64,000 nucleotides of DNA from UBA4971 sp900019985 (GTDB taxonomy: Bacteria > Bacillota > SHA-98 > UBA4971), in contig JBMNFG010000010.1 of assembly GCA_050949175.1 (NCBI GenBank), positions 248,001 to 312,000 on the forward strand, written 5' to 3'. The position numbers and the translations under genes are program-made. The notes under the pieces are model-generated. The model worked only from the letters and a program-made list of their open reading frames with translations. It did no database searches and was not told where the DNA came from. Below are positions 33,436 to 43,210 of the stretch, in pieces (position 1 is the first letter of the stretch; every line of letters starts with the position of its first letter).

Positions 33436-34806
33436 CTATCCCAACTCTTTCTCTATGATACTGGCTACCTTAGAGACAACCTCTCTTACCATGGATTCAT
33501 CAGGCCCTTCGCCGAGGACTCTGATTAATGACTCTGTCCCTGACGGCCGTACGAAGATCCGTCCGTCTTCACCCATGGTTTCTTTTGCCCATTCAATTAC
33601 CTCATTTATTACAGAGCTGGAAAACAAGCCTTCCTTGTCTCGGACATTGACGTTCACCAAGACTTGCGGGTACACATCCATGCACGAAGCCAGTTCAGAC
33701 AGGCTCGCGCCTGTCCTCTTAAGAACCGAAAGGAGGGCAAGGGCTGTGATCAGCCCGTCACCTGTGGTATTGCGATCCAAGAAAATTATATGCCCTGACT
33801 GTTCGCCGCCGAGGATGACGCCTTGTTTCCTCATCTCTTCCAGGACATATCTGTCTCCGTTCTTGGTGATTACAACATTGCCGCCTTCACGGGCAAAGGT
33901 CTTTGATAATCCTAAGTTGCTGTACACAGTAGCAACAATAGAGTCTTTCGGAAGCATTCCGCGCCTTAACAGATCCAAACCGCAGATGGCCATAATATGA
34001 TCACCGTCAACGAGATTGCCCTTCTCATCCACTGCAATCAACCTGTCAGCATCTCCGTCATGGGCAAGCCCTACATCGGCATGGACTTCCACGACGGTTT
34101 TAGCGAGGGTTTCAGGGCAAGTGGAACCACATCCGGCGTTAATATTACGGCCGTCAGGCTCATTGTGAATCGCTGTCACAGAGGCTCCAAGGTCCTCCAG
34201 CAGTCGCGGAGTATACCGCGAGGCAGCACCGTTTGCACAGTCTACAACTACCTTCAATCCTTCCAGTCCGACATCAAGTGTGCTCTTTGCGTACTCCAGA
34301 TATCTTTCTCCGGCATGGTGCGACCTTGAAACCTTTCCGACACTGTCCCCTACCGGCCTTGAAAACGCGTCATTCAGATTCAGAGACAGCTGCCCTCGCT
34401 CATCAAATATGATATGTTCCTCTATTTCCAGCTCCTCTTCGTCTGACAGTTTGAACCCGTCAGCTGAGATGAACTTTATTCCGTTATACTCCATGGGGTT
34501 GTGAGATGCTGAAACAATGATACCTGCATCAGCAGAGAGGTCTCGTACAAGAAACGCCACTCCGGGAGTGGGGATCACACCGACATCCAACGCATGGCCG
34601 CCAACTGACGCAATCCCTGCCATCACTGCTGCTCCCAGCATGTCACCTGAGAGTCGTGTATCCCGTCCTACGATAACCTTAGGCGGCCTGCCGAATTTCT
34701 GTCCAATAACCCCTGCTCCGACACGCCCCAAGACAAAAGCTAACTCAGGGGAGAGGAAAGTGTTAGCAATCCCTCGAACCCCATCCGTCCCGAACAACCT
34801 CGCCAT
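33436..34806 (-). CDS. glmM: Phosphoglucosamine mutase
   Basis: GlmM turns glucosamine-6-phosphate into glucosamine-1-phosphate for UDP-GlcNAc. The phosphoserine loop VSASHNPMEYNGIKF (about 98-112), metal loop AHDGDADRLIAVDE and phosphate-binding FVRPSGTESLIRV are all present; 456 residues. It ends with TAG. With cdaA and cdaR upstream it forms the widespread Bacillota cdaA-cdaR-glmM operon, where GlmM and CdaA are known to interact. Confidence 0.96.
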   Translation of the reverse strand: MARLFGTDGVRGIANTFLSPELAFVLGRVGAGVIGQKFGRPPKVIVGRDTRLSGDMLGAAVMAGIASVGGHALDVGVIPTPGVAFLVRDLSADAGIIVSASHNPMEYNGIKFISADGFKLSDEEELEIEEHIIFDERGQLSLNLNDAFSRPVGDSVGKVSRSHHAGERYLEYAKSTLDVGLEGLKVVVDCANGAASRYTPRLLEDLGASVTAIHNEPDGRNINAGCGSTCPETLAKTVVEVHADVGLAHDGDADRLIAVDEKGNLVDGDHIMAICGLDLLRRGMLPKDSIVATVYSNLGLSKTFAREGGNVVITKNGDRYVLEEMRKQGVILGGEQSGHIIFLDRNTTGDGLITALALLSVLKRTGASLSELASCMDVYPQVLVNVNVRDKEGLFSSSVINEVIEWAKETMGEDGRIFVRPSGTESLIRVLGEGPDESMVREVVSKVASIIEKELG

Positions 34807-34856
34807 AACCCGTTCCTCCTGATGAATATGAGAATCTTAGGAGATCAATCGCATGT

Positions 34857-35597
34857 CTAGTTAAGAAGTGGTGCTAAGTCAGTATCGGAAGCTTCCGGCT
34901 CCTGGCCTCCGTCCAACTCCTCCCCGTCAAATGGGAGGACCGGCATCTTACGGACAGGCACAAACATGCGGATGGTTTGAGGCTGTATGCTCAAATCTGA
35001 CACAAGATTGCCTGCCGCGTCAAGCGGGATCACCTTCACGCTCTTGGAAATGGCAGATGTAACCCCTGAGACGTCAATGTGAGCCACAACTTCCCGAATC
35101 GACTCAACCTGGCTTCTCGGCCCGATAATAGTAACAGAGCTCGGCCATAGTTCCGGCTCAAGCAGAATATTACTTTCTCCCGGATACCCGACTATCCCAG
35201 GCCGTACCTGGAAATCTTCACTGACGATAGCATCTACCTTTACCCCTATTGACGAGGGCGTAACGTCAAGCACCTGGATCCCTTCAGGCGCTGTTACCTG
35301 CACCCTTACAGCATATTCTCCTTCGCCCCGTCCGTCCACAGACACATAAGCCCGCACCTTCGAACCATCCAACGGCTCCACAAGATATTTAGCGCCACGC
35401 AGTCGTACCTCCACATCTCTTGGCCTTGTTTCAACTGTGAAGTCCGGTGGCAAGCCGTCTACCTCGACATTTGTGGTAATGAAGCGTTCTACGGTGTCAA
35501 CCTGGGTTCGGCTGATCTCTGCACCTGCCACAAACCAAATAACTATGGCTAACAAGACAGCCACGATTTTGAGATAGAGCTCCCTGGGGACCCGCAT
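34857..35597 (-). CDS. cdaR: CdaR-like YbbR-domain regulator of diadenylate cyclase
   Basis: CdaR is an extracellular protein with one N-terminal membrane anchor and YbbR repeats that tunes CdaA. Seen: anchor LYLKIVAVLLAIVIWFVAGA, then several beta-rich YbbR units (for example FTVETRPRDVEVRLRG, VRPGIVGYPGESNI, VTIIGPRSQVESIREV). Start at ATG 35597 (MRVPRELY) sits 3 bases past the cdaA stop; the frame is open to 35624. Confidence 0.9.
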   Translation of the reverse strand: MRVPRELYLKIVAVLLAIVIWFVAGAEISRTQVDTVERFITTNVEVDGLPPDFTVETRPRDVEVRLRGAKYLVEPLDGSKVRAYVSVDGRGEGEYAVRVQVTAPEGIQVLDVTPSSIGVKVDAIVSEDFQVRPGIVGYPGESNILLEPELWPSSVTIIGPRSQVESIREVVAHIDVSGVTSAISKSVKVIPLDAAGNLVSDLSIQPQTIRMFVPVRKMPVLPFDGEELDGGQEPEASDTDLAPLLN

Positions 35598-35599
35598 CT

Positions 35600-36451
35600 T
35601 CACATGACATGCCCCCTTAGCCAAGCAGGAATGCTCTGCCGCAGCCTGTTCCCGTACAGCAATTCTACGAGTTTCTCCCTGAGAGTGCCTTCATCAAGAT
35701 AGCGCATTAGCTTTCCGCTGGTTGCCATGGAGATAACTCCGGTTTCTTCCGATACCACAATGGACACTGCATCAGACTGCTCTGACAAGCCCAGAGCTGC
35801 ACGATGCCTGGTTCCAAGTCTCCTGCTGATATTCTGGTTTTCAGAGAGGGGAAGATAACAACCTGCAGCCATTATTCTGTTGCCGCGGATTATCACGGCA
35901 CCGTCATGCAACGGGGAGTTAGGCATGAAAATGTTCAACAAAAGCTCTGTTGAAACCACAGCATCGATTCGCGTTCCTGTCTCCATTAACTCTGCAATGC
36001 CTGTGTCTCGTTCAATAACGATAAGGGCTCCAATCTTATCTCTTGCCAGGAGTGTCGTTGCTTTGGCCACGTTAGAAATCATAGCCAATATGTCCTCTTT
36101 CTCCAGCAAGCCCAGGGGTCCGGTAAACATCCCTCCCCTGCCTATTTGCTCAAGAGCTCTCCGGAGTTCAGGCAAGAACACGATGGGCAAGGCGACAAAC
36201 AGCATGGTGATTGTCTTTTGCAAGAGCCAGTTTACTGTGCGCAGCTCCAGCAAATCACTGAGCATTGTGGAGATAAAAATGACAGCGATACCCTTGAGGA
36301 GAGATACAGCCCTTGTTCCCCTGATGATGCCCAGAAGCTTATAGATGACATAAGCCACAATAAGAATATCGATTATTGAGCGCACTGCATTCGTAGCGTT
36401 TACCCTTGCCAGACTCTCCGTAAGCCTGGCTAACGTGAAGTCAAACGACAT
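35600..36451 (-). CDS. cdaA: Diadenylate cyclase CdaA
   Basis: CdaA makes cyclic di-AMP at the membrane. Three N-terminal membrane segments (about residues 15-80) precede the DAC domain with the active-site motifs DGAVIIRGNRI and GTRHRAALG. The 283 residues match the family. A good promoter lies about 50 bases upstream, so cdaA heads the cdaA-cdaR-glmM run. Confidence 0.96.
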   Translation of the reverse strand: MSFDFTLARLTESLARVNATNAVRSIIDILIVAYVIYKLLGIIRGTRAVSLLKGIAVIFISTMLSDLLELRTVNWLLQKTITMLFVALPIVFLPELRRALEQIGRGGMFTGPLGLLEKEDILAMISNVAKATTLLARDKIGALIVIERDTGIAELMETGTRIDAVVSTELLLNIFMPNSPLHDGAVIIRGNRIMAAGCYLPLSENQNISRRLGTRHRAALGLSEQSDAVSIVVSEETGVISMATSGKLMRYLDEGTLREKLVELLYGNRLRQSIPAWLRGHVM

Positions 36452-36498
36452 CTGCCTCCCCCTTGGCTCCCCATGGATACAGCCTCTATCACAAATAT

Positions 36499-36527
36499 AT
36501 ACTATACATTAATAGAACCCGATGCAA
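36499..36527 (-). promoter_or_regulatory. Candidate promoter of cdaA-cdaR-glmM
   Basis: Minus strand TTGCAT, 17-base spacer, TAGTAT, with a TA-rich stretch after the -10 box and the cdaA ATG 48 bases downstream of it. Confidence 0.5.
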
Positions 36528-36577
36528 GGCTGATAGATCATTATTAGCCAGACAAACCCCTGATTCAGGCTAAGATC

Positions 36578-37786
36578 TCAGGCTCCAAATTTGCCCAGCT
36601 TCAGCCCATGGGCAAGTGCCAGCGGCATGGTGCCAAGTGAAGGAAAGACCCCGAGGTCCCCTTTTGCGCATGCAGCTTCACTGAATTCCTCAACCCGTAG
36701 CGGCCTCACCCACTCGGAATGAATAAGGAACGGAACCGGATGCCAGCTGTGTGCCTTCATCTTTGCAGGAGTTGAATGGTCGCCTGTTACGATGAGCACG
36801 TCAGGCTTAAGGCCTAGTATTGACGGAAGGAGGGCGTCAAACTCCTCGATCACTTCGACTTTCCGCTTGAAATCGCCGTCTTCTCCTGAGCTGTCTGTGT
36901 CTTTTACATGGAGGTAGAAGAAATCGTAATTGTCGAATTGAGCCTGAAGCGTTTCCACCTCATCTTTGAGGCTTGGCCCTGTTTCAAGAATCTCCATACC
37001 CACCAGCCTCGCAAGGCCGCGGTACATGGGATAGCCTGATATAGCTGCAGGGGTCAATTTGAACACTTGAGACATACCGGGTATGTCAGGAAGGCCGGCA
37101 AAACCGCGGAGCAAAACCATGTTTGCAGGATATTCATTCTTCAGTACTTCTCTGACTTTTTCAAGCCATTGATTAACAAGGTTTGCAGTGTAAGCTGCGT
37201 CAGGTGTCCGCGGAGCCGCATCTTTAGGCTTTTCACCGACATGCTGGGGGTCTGTGTCATAAAGCTCGCCGGACAGGCCTTGTCCGCGGAATAGCGCGAC
37301 AAAACGGTGGAACTTTCCTGATTCAAGGATCACTTCTACTCCTTCAACATTTATAGAGCGGAGCATTTCCACAAGACGTCGATTCTCTTCAGTTGGAATC
37401 CTCCCTGCACGTCTGTCAGTGATGACCCCGGAAGAGTCATCCACTGTGCAGAAGTTCCCTCGGGCTGCAACGTCAGAGGGCTGTAGCTCCAGCCCGACCC
37501 CAAGAGCTTCCAAAACCCCTCTGCCTATGTCATACCGGAGCGGGTCATATCCGAATAAAGCGAGATGGCTGGGCCCGCTTCCCGGTGTAATGCCAAGAGC
37601 AACAGGTTCAACTAAACCGCAACTGGAAACAGCCGCCAGTCTATCCAAATTCGGTATGTTTGCCTCTTCCAAAGCAGTTCTGCCAACGCAGGGATGAGGC
37701 AGCCCTCCTATTCCGTCCACAACTACCAGGATAATTTTGGTTTCGGTTTTTTGACTGAGACTTGATACAAGTTCAATGTTGACCAC
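36578..37786 (-). CDS. apgM: Cofactor-independent phosphoglycerate mutase, archaeal type (ApgM)
   Basis: It interconverts 2- and 3-phosphoglycerate without bisphosphoglycerate, using two metal ions. Alkaline-phosphatase-fold motifs: VVDGIGGLPHP, ALGITPGSGPSHLALFGYDP with the nucleophile Ser, YDIGRGVLEALG, HVKDTDSSGEDGD and VTGDHSTPAKMKAHSWHPVP. The 402 residues fit ApgM rather than the longer GpmI. It stands alone, divergent from the pbp gene. Confidence 0.92.
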   Translation of the reverse strand: MVNIELVSSLSQKTETKIILVVVDGIGGLPHPCVGRTALEEANIPNLDRLAAVSSCGLVEPVALGITPGSGPSHLALFGYDPLRYDIGRGVLEALGVGLELQPSDVAARGNFCTVDDSSGVITDRRAGRIPTEENRRLVEMLRSINVEGVEVILESGKFHRFVALFRGQGLSGELYDTDPQHVGEKPKDAAPRTPDAAYTANLVNQWLEKVREVLKNEYPANMVLLRGFAGLPDIPGMSQVFKLTPAAISGYPMYRGLARLVGMEILETGPSLKDEVETLQAQFDNYDFFYLHVKDTDSSGEDGDFKRKVEVIEEFDALLPSILGLKPDVLIVTGDHSTPAKMKAHSWHPVPFLIHSEWVRPLRVEEFSEAACAKGDLGVFPSLGTMPLALAHGLKLGKFGA

Positions 37787-37828
37787 GTTGCTGATGCCTC
37801 CTCCTGTGATGCGTGAAACACTCTTAAC

Positions 37829-37857
37829 TTAGACGTAATTCGTCATGCCCTTACATT
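37829..37857 (+). promoter_or_regulatory. Candidate promoter of the pbp gene
   Basis: TTAGAC, 17 bases, TACATT in the divergent gap between apgM and the plus-strand PBP gene, 80 bases before its GTG. Only a moderate match. Confidence 0.35.
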
Positions 37858-37936
37858 ATCCTCTCCACAGTCAGGGAAAGGGCATACTACAATTAAACGA
37901 TCCAGGTCACAGAGGCGGATTGACCGGCAGAAAGCG

Positions 37937-40054
37937 GTGGTAGATCTGGAAAACGGCTCGAGGGAGACTGGAAACCGCCGAAATAGACAAAGCATCATCC
38001 GTTCGTGGCGATGGTGGCTGGTTTTTGTCATCTTTTTGGTCCCTGTAGTTGCAGTGCTAGCCGAGATCCGACCTGTCCCTTTGATAATAGGCGGAAGCGT
38101 CTTCTACGACACAAACGGTGTAGTCATTGCGTCAACAGCAGCACCAGACAGGATTGACATACGCCTTTCTGATATGTCCCCCTACCTTCCCCGTGCATTT
38201 GTTGCCATCGAGGATTCCCGTTTCTATCAGCATCCCGGAGTGGACCCTGTAGGCATACTGAGGGCTTTTGTACGAAACATCCGTGCAGGACGCGTCGTAG
38301 AAGGAGGGAGCACAATCACTCAGCAACTGGCAAAGAATATGTACCTACATTCCAGACGGACAGTGGGCAGAAAGTTGGCTGAAGTGGTTTTAGCTCTTTA
38401 TCTGGAAGTCAGGCTTTCAAAAGACGAAATCTTGGAACGTTACCTAAACCTGGTTTACCTCGGACACGGTGCCTACGGAGTTGAAGCAGGCGCAAGGCTT
38501 TACTTTGGAAAGGAAGCAAAAGACCTCTCCCTTGCAGAAGCGTCAATGCTGGCAGGCATAGCAAGGTCTCCTTTCTATTACTCTCCTTATCGGAATATGG
38601 ATGCTGCTACAGGGCGCAGAAAGACTGTACTTAGCAGAATGGTGGCGCAAGGCTTTATTTCCCAGGAAGAAGCAGATAAGGCAGCAGATGAAACAGTCAC
38701 AGTCATAGGGCTTGGAAAGAGAGAAATCAAGCCCGCCCCGTATTTTTTGGATTACGTTACTGACGAAGCCCTAAGATTACTGGGAGACGAAGGCTCGTTA
38801 CTATATTCAGGAAATCTTAGAATCCACACATCCCTTGACATGGATTTCCAGCGAGCTGCAGAGAAAGCATTCTCCAAAGGCCTTGACTCTCTCACACCGT
38901 CTCCGCAAGAAGGCGAAGACCTGTCAGAGGAAGGCACAAGACGTCCCATTCAACCCCAAGGTGCATTGGTAGCCATTGATCCCAGGTCCGGGCATGTCAA
39001 AGCTCTCATAGGCGGCAGGAGCTACTCGGAGACTCAGTTCAACCGCGCAATGCAAGCCTTCAGGCAGCCCGGCTCCTCCTTTAAGCCTTTCTTCTACGCA
39101 GCAGCTCTCGACAGTGGGTTTACAGCTGCATCTACCCTGCCCTGTGAACCTATAACATTCACGACACAAGTCCCCCAGCCTTACACTCCTACTGATTACG
39201 GCACAGCCCAATATCATTACAGATGGCTGACTTTAAGAGAAGCATTGGTGACCTCGTGTAATGTGATATCGGTCTCCCTTGCCAACATAATCGGCCCTGA
39301 GAAGGGATTGGAGTACGCAAGACGGCTGGGTATAACAAGCGCTTTGCGTCCTAATCTATCCCTTGTCCTCGGAACCTCAGAGGTCACCCCATTTGAGATG
39401 GCACTAGCCTTTGCACCTTTCGCAAACGGCGGTAAGCGCGTTGAACCTATATTCATAACACGGATTGAAGACAGATGGGGGCGAAAACTGTACCAGGCTA
39501 AGGTCGAAGCCCGGCAAGTCCTTGACCCGAAAAACGCCTCTATTATCACTGACATACTAAGGCAGGTCGTCAGCCGGTGGGGAACTGCGGAAGACGTATC
39601 AACGAGGCTTGCACGGCCTGTTGCAGCGAAAACAGGATCAACTCAGAACTACACTGACGCATGGTTCATCGGATATACCCCTGACCTGGTATGTTCAGTA
39701 TACATCGGGAATGACGATCCCGGTGTTCCCATAGGAAAGTCAGGAGGAGAAGCTGCAGGTCCGATTTTCGCGGATTTCATAGAAGAGGCACTTCGGGATA
39801 GGCCTGCCCTATCTTTTCAGACACCACGCGGCATAGAGCGGGCTGAGATATGTCATGAAACCGGATACCTGGCCTCACCGGGCTGCCCAAACACGCGGTG
39901 GGAGCTGTTCAAAAGCGGTACCCGTCCGATTCACGAATGCCCTTGGCACGGCAGCACGTTTCCTATCTTTTCCCATTCCGATCCTTTGTCTTTATTCTCC
40001 TCGCAGGTAAAGGATTCAGCACTTGAATCCCATTCTGAGAGGCCTTTACCCTAA
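37937..40054 (+). CDS. Class A penicillin-binding protein (PBP1A family)
   Basis: A bifunctional peptidoglycan glycosyltransferase and transpeptidase anchored by one N-terminal membrane segment (about 26-44). GT51 motifs: EDSRFYQHPGVDP (about 92-104) and GGSTITQQLAKN (about 123-134). Transpeptidase motifs: SSFK in QPGSSFKPFFYAA (about 378-390), SCN in LVTSCNVISVS, and KTGST. Start is GTG; 705 residues. It is the only protein gene on the plus strand. Its 3' end overlaps the yhaM stop by 9 bases, tail to tail. Confidence 0.95.
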   Translation: MVDLENGSRETGNRRNRQSIIRSWRWWLVFVIFLVPVVAVLAEIRPVPLIIGGSVFYDTNGVVIASTAAPDRIDIRLSDMSPYLPRAFVAIEDSRFYQHPGVDPVGILRAFVRNIRAGRVVEGGSTITQQLAKNMYLHSRRTVGRKLAEVVLALYLEVRLSKDEILERYLNLVYLGHGAYGVEAGARLYFGKEAKDLSLAEASMLAGIARSPFYYSPYRNMDAATGRRKTVLSRMVAQGFISQEEADKAADETVTVIGLGKREIKPAPYFLDYVTDEALRLLGDEGSLLYSGNLRIHTSLDMDFQRAAEKAFSKGLDSLTPSPQEGEDLSEEGTRRPIQPQGALVAIDPRSGHVKALIGGRSYSETQFNRAMQAFRQPGSSFKPFFYAAALDSGFTAASTLPCEPITFTTQVPQPYTPTDYGTAQYHYRWLTLREALVTSCNVISVSLANIIGPEKGLEYARRLGITSALRPNLSLVLGTSEVTPFEMALAFAPFANGGKRVEPIFITRIEDRWGRKLYQAKVEARQVLDPKNASIITDILRQVVSRWGTAEDVSTRLARPVAAKTGSTQNYTDAWFIGYTPDLVCSVYIGNDDPGVPIGKSGGEAAGPIFADFIEEALRDRPALSFQTPRGIERAEICHETGYLASPGCPNTRWELFKSGTRPIHECPWHGSTFPIFSHSDPLSLFSSQVKDSALESHSERPLP

Positions 40055-41014
40055 GTAAAGCTGGCGTTCAAGGCGCCTGCTGTAATTGCTCCAGTTACCT
40101 TCGATATCACAGCTTTCTGCTACCACTTCAACGAATTGAGCCATTTCTCCGTCCATATTGTCAGCGAGATGAAGAGCGATTGCTTCAAGAGTCTTAGGAC
40201 GTTTAGGAGAACCCCACTCCAGCTTCCCGTGGTGACTGAGGATCATATGACGCAACTTCAAAGCCAGACTCCGAGGAAAACCAGGGATTCTGTCCATAGC
40301 GTCTGCAAGCATACGCTCCCCTATGATAAGGTGGCCAATGAGTTTTCCTTCATCACTTAGGTCAAAAGGCCCGTCATATGTATATTCAACTACTTTGCCT
40401 ATGTCATGAAATATTGCCCCTGTGACAAGGAGTTCACCGTCAATCGCAGGGTAAAGCCGGGCTATGGCCTCGCACAAAGACACTACATTGACAGTGTGCT
40501 CGATCAATCCTCCAATGTAGGCATGATGGATCGCCTTTGCCGCCGGGGCTTTGGTATATGCCGCCGCAAATTCCGGGCCTTCCAGGAAATCTAAGACCAG
40601 GCGTTTAAGATACGTATTGGTAAACGCCGTGACCTTGTCTTTCAGCTGTTGAAGGAGGTCATCCACGTCCTTCGTGGTACAAGGCAGGAACAGGGACATG
40701 TCATACTCACTGCGATCGCATTTATGCAATGTCTCCACAGTGATCTGAGGCGTGCCTCTGTACTCTGTTACATAGCCTTCAACACGTACCACATCTCCGT
40801 CTTCAAATGAGTGATAAACCTTCTCTCCGTTGTCCCACACAACAGCCTTAATCTCCCCTGTCCGGTCAAACAGCATGAACGTCAGGTACTGGCCGGGCTT
40901 CGAGGCAAAACTCAACAACTGCCTGTATTTAGCCATAAAAGTGCTCCTGACAGGCTGTCCCACCTCAAGATCGATCACCCGCAGGCCAACACATTCTCCG
41001 CCTCTATTTGACAT
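40046..41014 (-). CDS. yhaM: YhaM-type 3'-5' exoribonuclease (OB fold plus HD domain)
   Basis: An N-terminal OB-type nucleic acid binding domain (VVRVEGYVTEYRGTPQITVE) is followed by an HD domain with HHAYIGGLIEHTVNVVSLCE and GAIFHDIGKVVEY, the layout of YhaM/CbfA nucleases. Start ATG 41014 (MSNRGGECVG) follows GGAGG by 4 bases; the frame is open to 41068 without a site. 322 residues, as usual. Confidence 0.9.
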   Translation of the reverse strand: MSNRGGECVGLRVIDLEVGQPVRSTFMAKYRQLLSFASKPGQYLTFMLFDRTGEIKAVVWDNGEKVYHSFEDGDVVRVEGYVTEYRGTPQITVETLHKCDRSEYDMSLFLPCTTKDVDDLLQQLKDKVTAFTNTYLKRLVLDFLEGPEFAAAYTKAPAAKAIHHAYIGGLIEHTVNVVSLCEAIARLYPAIDGELLVTGAIFHDIGKVVEYTYDGPFDLSDEGKLIGHLIIGERMLADAMDRIPGFPRSLALKLRHMILSHHGKLEWGSPKRPKTLEAIALHLADNMDGEMAQFVEVVAESCDIEGNWSNYSRRLERQLYLG

Positions 41015-41120
41015 GAAACCTCCAACTCCTAACGTGCAAAAGATGTCAGGATCGCCTGTCCCATACAATGTTTTCCTTTTATTCTCATTCTATGTTGGAG
41101 GAGGGAATCCTTTCTCAACG

Positions 41121-41939
41121 TTAACGGCCTAAGACAAATCGATATATGGCTTCCGCTACCCCGGCGCCGTTTTCTCCGTCAGCAATGTAATCTGCAGCTG
41201 CTTTTACTGAATCTCGTGCATTACCCACAGCCACACCTATGCCTGCATATGACAGCATGCTTATATCATTATCACTGTCACCGATGGCCATAACCTCATC
41301 TCTTGAAATACCCAGCTGTCCGGCTAAGAGCTCAAGAGCAGAACCCTTCGTTGCATCTCTTTCTGTAAACTCAATGTATTCAGGCAAAGACCTCACTATA
41401 TGCGCCTTGCGTCCGAATCTTCGTTCCAGTTCAGGCAAGAGGCTATCAACGATTTCCGGTTCTGCCAGCATCAACAGTTTCGTCGGAGGCCTATCCATGA
41501 ACTTTGACAGATTCCCTACAGGGTTGGCTACCACCTTGACATGATTCATGTAGCGGCGGGCATGTTCATTCAGGCTCTCAACATAGAGCTCATCATCGAT
41601 ATAGACATTGATATGGAATCCCAGGCTCTCAAGGTGGGCCAGTATCTCCTTTGCATCCTCCAAAGGTATCGGCCTGTGCGAGTAAATCCTTTGGGTTTTT
41701 GCGCTCTTCACTAAAGCGCCGTCGTACGATATAAGCGGAACATCAAGACCCAGCTCTTCTGCGAAAGGCACTACTGACCGGTGCATCCGTCCGCTAGCCA
41801 ATGTGATTTGGCACCCTGCATCTACCGCAGCGTTTATAGCCTGCTTCGTTGTACCGCTTATCTTCATATCACTGCCAATCAATGTGTAGTCGACATCGAT
41901 AGCGACGAGTCTGATTCTTCCTATTCTTGAATATGTCAC
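41121..41939 (-). CDS. Cof-type HAD hydrolase
   Basis: A HAD-IIB phosphatase of the Cof/YcsE type, acting on an unknown sugar phosphate or flavin phosphate. Motif I reads AIDVDYTLIG (DxDxT with Tyr in place of Gly), motif II TLASGR, and motif III/IV VMAIGDSDNDISMLSYAG with VGNARDSVKAAADY. 272 residues. It overlaps the upstream membrane protein gene by 4 bases (ATGA). Confidence 0.9.
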   Translation of the reverse strand: MTYSRIGRIRLVAIDVDYTLIGSDMKISGTTKQAINAAVDAGCQITLASGRMHRSVVPFAEELGLDVPLISYDGALVKSAKTQRIYSHRPIPLEDAKEILAHLESLGFHINVYIDDELYVESLNEHARRYMNHVKVVANPVGNLSKFMDRPPTKLLMLAEPEIVDSLLPELERRFGRKAHIVRSLPEYIEFTERDATKGSALELLAGQLGISRDEVMAIGDSDNDISMLSYAGIGVAVGNARDSVKAAADYIADGENGAGVAEAIYRFVLGR

Positions 41940-42298
41940 CGATCTTGCACCACCCAGCTTATGATGCTACTTCCAATTGAGAGGAGTATTGATGCCAGGA
42001 CAGCTGACCAGAAACCGGATATGTAAAAGCCATGCACCATCCTGGAGACTATCCATAGCATAAAACCATTTATGACAAACGTAAAGAGGCCTAAGGTGAG
42101 CAATTGTATCGGGAGAGCCAAGATGACCAAAACAGGCCTTATCAATGCATTGACAATCCCCAACAAGAAAGCTGCTATGAGCGCAGGAATGAGTCCGGTT
42201 ATTCGAACTGCCGGCCCCATAATGTAGGGAATCACAAAAAGTACAATAGCGTTTGCCAGCCACCTAATGACGAATGTCCGCCTTCTCAACAACAACAC
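41936..42298 (-). CDS. Small membrane protein of the phage holin 4_2 / YvlD family
   Basis: About 116-120 residues with four hydrophobic segments (for example AIVLFVIPYIMGPAV, LIPALIAAFLLGIVNALIRP, LPIQLLTLGLFTFVINGFML, FWSAVLASILLSIGSSII). The 'NALIRP' and 'FVINGFMLW' segments mark the YvlD/holin 4_2 family. Family members often lie beside YvlB-type genes, as here. Start is one of several TTG codons after GGGGAGG (the outermost frame begins GTG at 42298). Confidence 0.85.
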   Translation of the reverse strand: MLLLRRRTFVIRWLANAIVLFVIPYIMGPAVRITGLIPALIAAFLLGIVNALIRPVLVILALPIQLLTLGLFTFVINGFMLWIVSRMVHGFYISGFWSAVLASILLSIGSSIISWVVQDR

Positions 42299-42357
42299 CT
42301 CCCCGCAAGAAAAACGCCTGCTTATATCAATGAAGTCTTGACAAGATTCATAACAAG

Positions 42358-42378
42358 GACGCCCTTTTTAAGGGCGTC
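42358..42378 (-). terminator. Probable terminator between the small stress cluster and the membrane protein gene
   Basis: A 9-bp perfect stem GACGCCCTT / AAGGGCGTC with a 3-base loop. The minus-strand tail CTTGTTATG is only weakly T-rich. Confidence 0.5.
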
Positions 42379-42409
42379 TTGCTGAACTTCACACTACTCC
42401 GAGTCTACC

Positions 42410-42772
42410 CTAGACAAGACGCACGGTCACGTGGACACCTTCGGACTCGCTAGATACCTCCACCAATGTGAATCTTCCATAGGATCGCAGTTCCTTTATT
42501 AACTCGGAACATGCCTTAAGCATTGATCTGATATCCAGGTCTCCTTCCAAACCGAGAACAGATTTGTCCTGCGATACACTGCACCTGATTGTTGTACACT
42601 GAATTCTCTTGCTCAATCGCGGACACACTCGACTCATAATGCCCATAACAACGTCTACTGACTCCAGAAGATCGTCCAAAACAAACAGAGGCAGCACAAT
42701 GGGAACAGGAAACCGAGTACCGGGTAGCTTCAGAGTTACTACAAGGAAGAATGAAGGAATTCTCAAAGACAT
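42410..42772 (-). CDS. Hypothetical protein, last gene of the DUF2089/DUF4097 cluster
   Basis: About 120 residues from ATG 42772 (MSLRIPSFFLVV), which lies just after the stop of the previous gene; the frame is open to 42805. An N-terminal beta-rich segment (LKLPGTRFPVPIVLPLFVLDDLLESV) is followed by a helical part and a C-terminal FTLVEVSSESEGVHVTVRLV. The same 'IPLPLFVLDD-like' layout is common in short proteins that accompany YvlB-like genes. No function recognised. Confidence 0.65.
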   Translation of the reverse strand: MSLRIPSFFLVVTLKLPGTRFPVPIVLPLFVLDDLLESVDVVMGIMSRVCPRLSKRIQCTTIRCSVSQDKSVLGLEGDLDIRSMLKACSELIKELRSYGRFTLVEVSSESEGVHVTVRLV

Positions 42773-42776
42773 CTTC

Positions 42777-43154
42777 CTACTCGACGTAGATCTCGACTTT
42801 TGCATTTTTGCTGTCTATGTCAACTATCTTCCCGGTATTCAGTTCCGTAATCTGGGCCAGGAGCTCATTGAGATCTATATTCTCATCTTCCAGCTGCTTG
42901 GTTACGTCCTTGGGAATGAACTTCATTGCCACTTTGGCCAGGGCAAGCGGTATATTAACGTTGACCCGGGTGTTGTCTTCAGTATCAAAGACCCTTACTC
43001 GTAGCATCTTTCCGGGGCTGCCGCCTGATTGCCATGAGGTTCCCGAACCTTCGTCAGCGGAGCTGTCCAAAGCCTCTAAGAGTTTCAGGCCTTCATCTAC
43101 AGTAACCTTACCGTCCCGCACAAGCCCGAGGATCCGCTTCTTCTCTTCAGACAT
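42777..43154 (-). CDS. Small protein with N-terminal SHOCT-like motif
   Basis: About 125 residues from ATG 43154 (MSEEKKRILGLV), six bases after GGAGGG. It begins with ILGLVRDGKVTVDEGLKLLE, a helical repeat shared with both neighbours, then a glycine/serine linker and a beta-rich part (KMLRVRVFDTEDNTRVNVNI, IPKDVTKQLEDENIDL). Similar short proteins are found downstream of DUF4097 genes. Function unknown. Confidence 0.75.
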   Translation of the reverse strand: MSEEKKRILGLVRDGKVTVDEGLKLLEALDSSADEGSGTSWQSGGSPGKMLRVRVFDTEDNTRVNVNIPLALAKVAMKFIPKDVTKQLEDENIDLNELLAQITELNTGKIVDIDSKNAKVEIYVE

Positions 43155-43210
43155 CAAGGTCCCTCCTATCAAGTATCTTTTGGACTTAGCCACTTGTCAA
43201 ATGACCACAA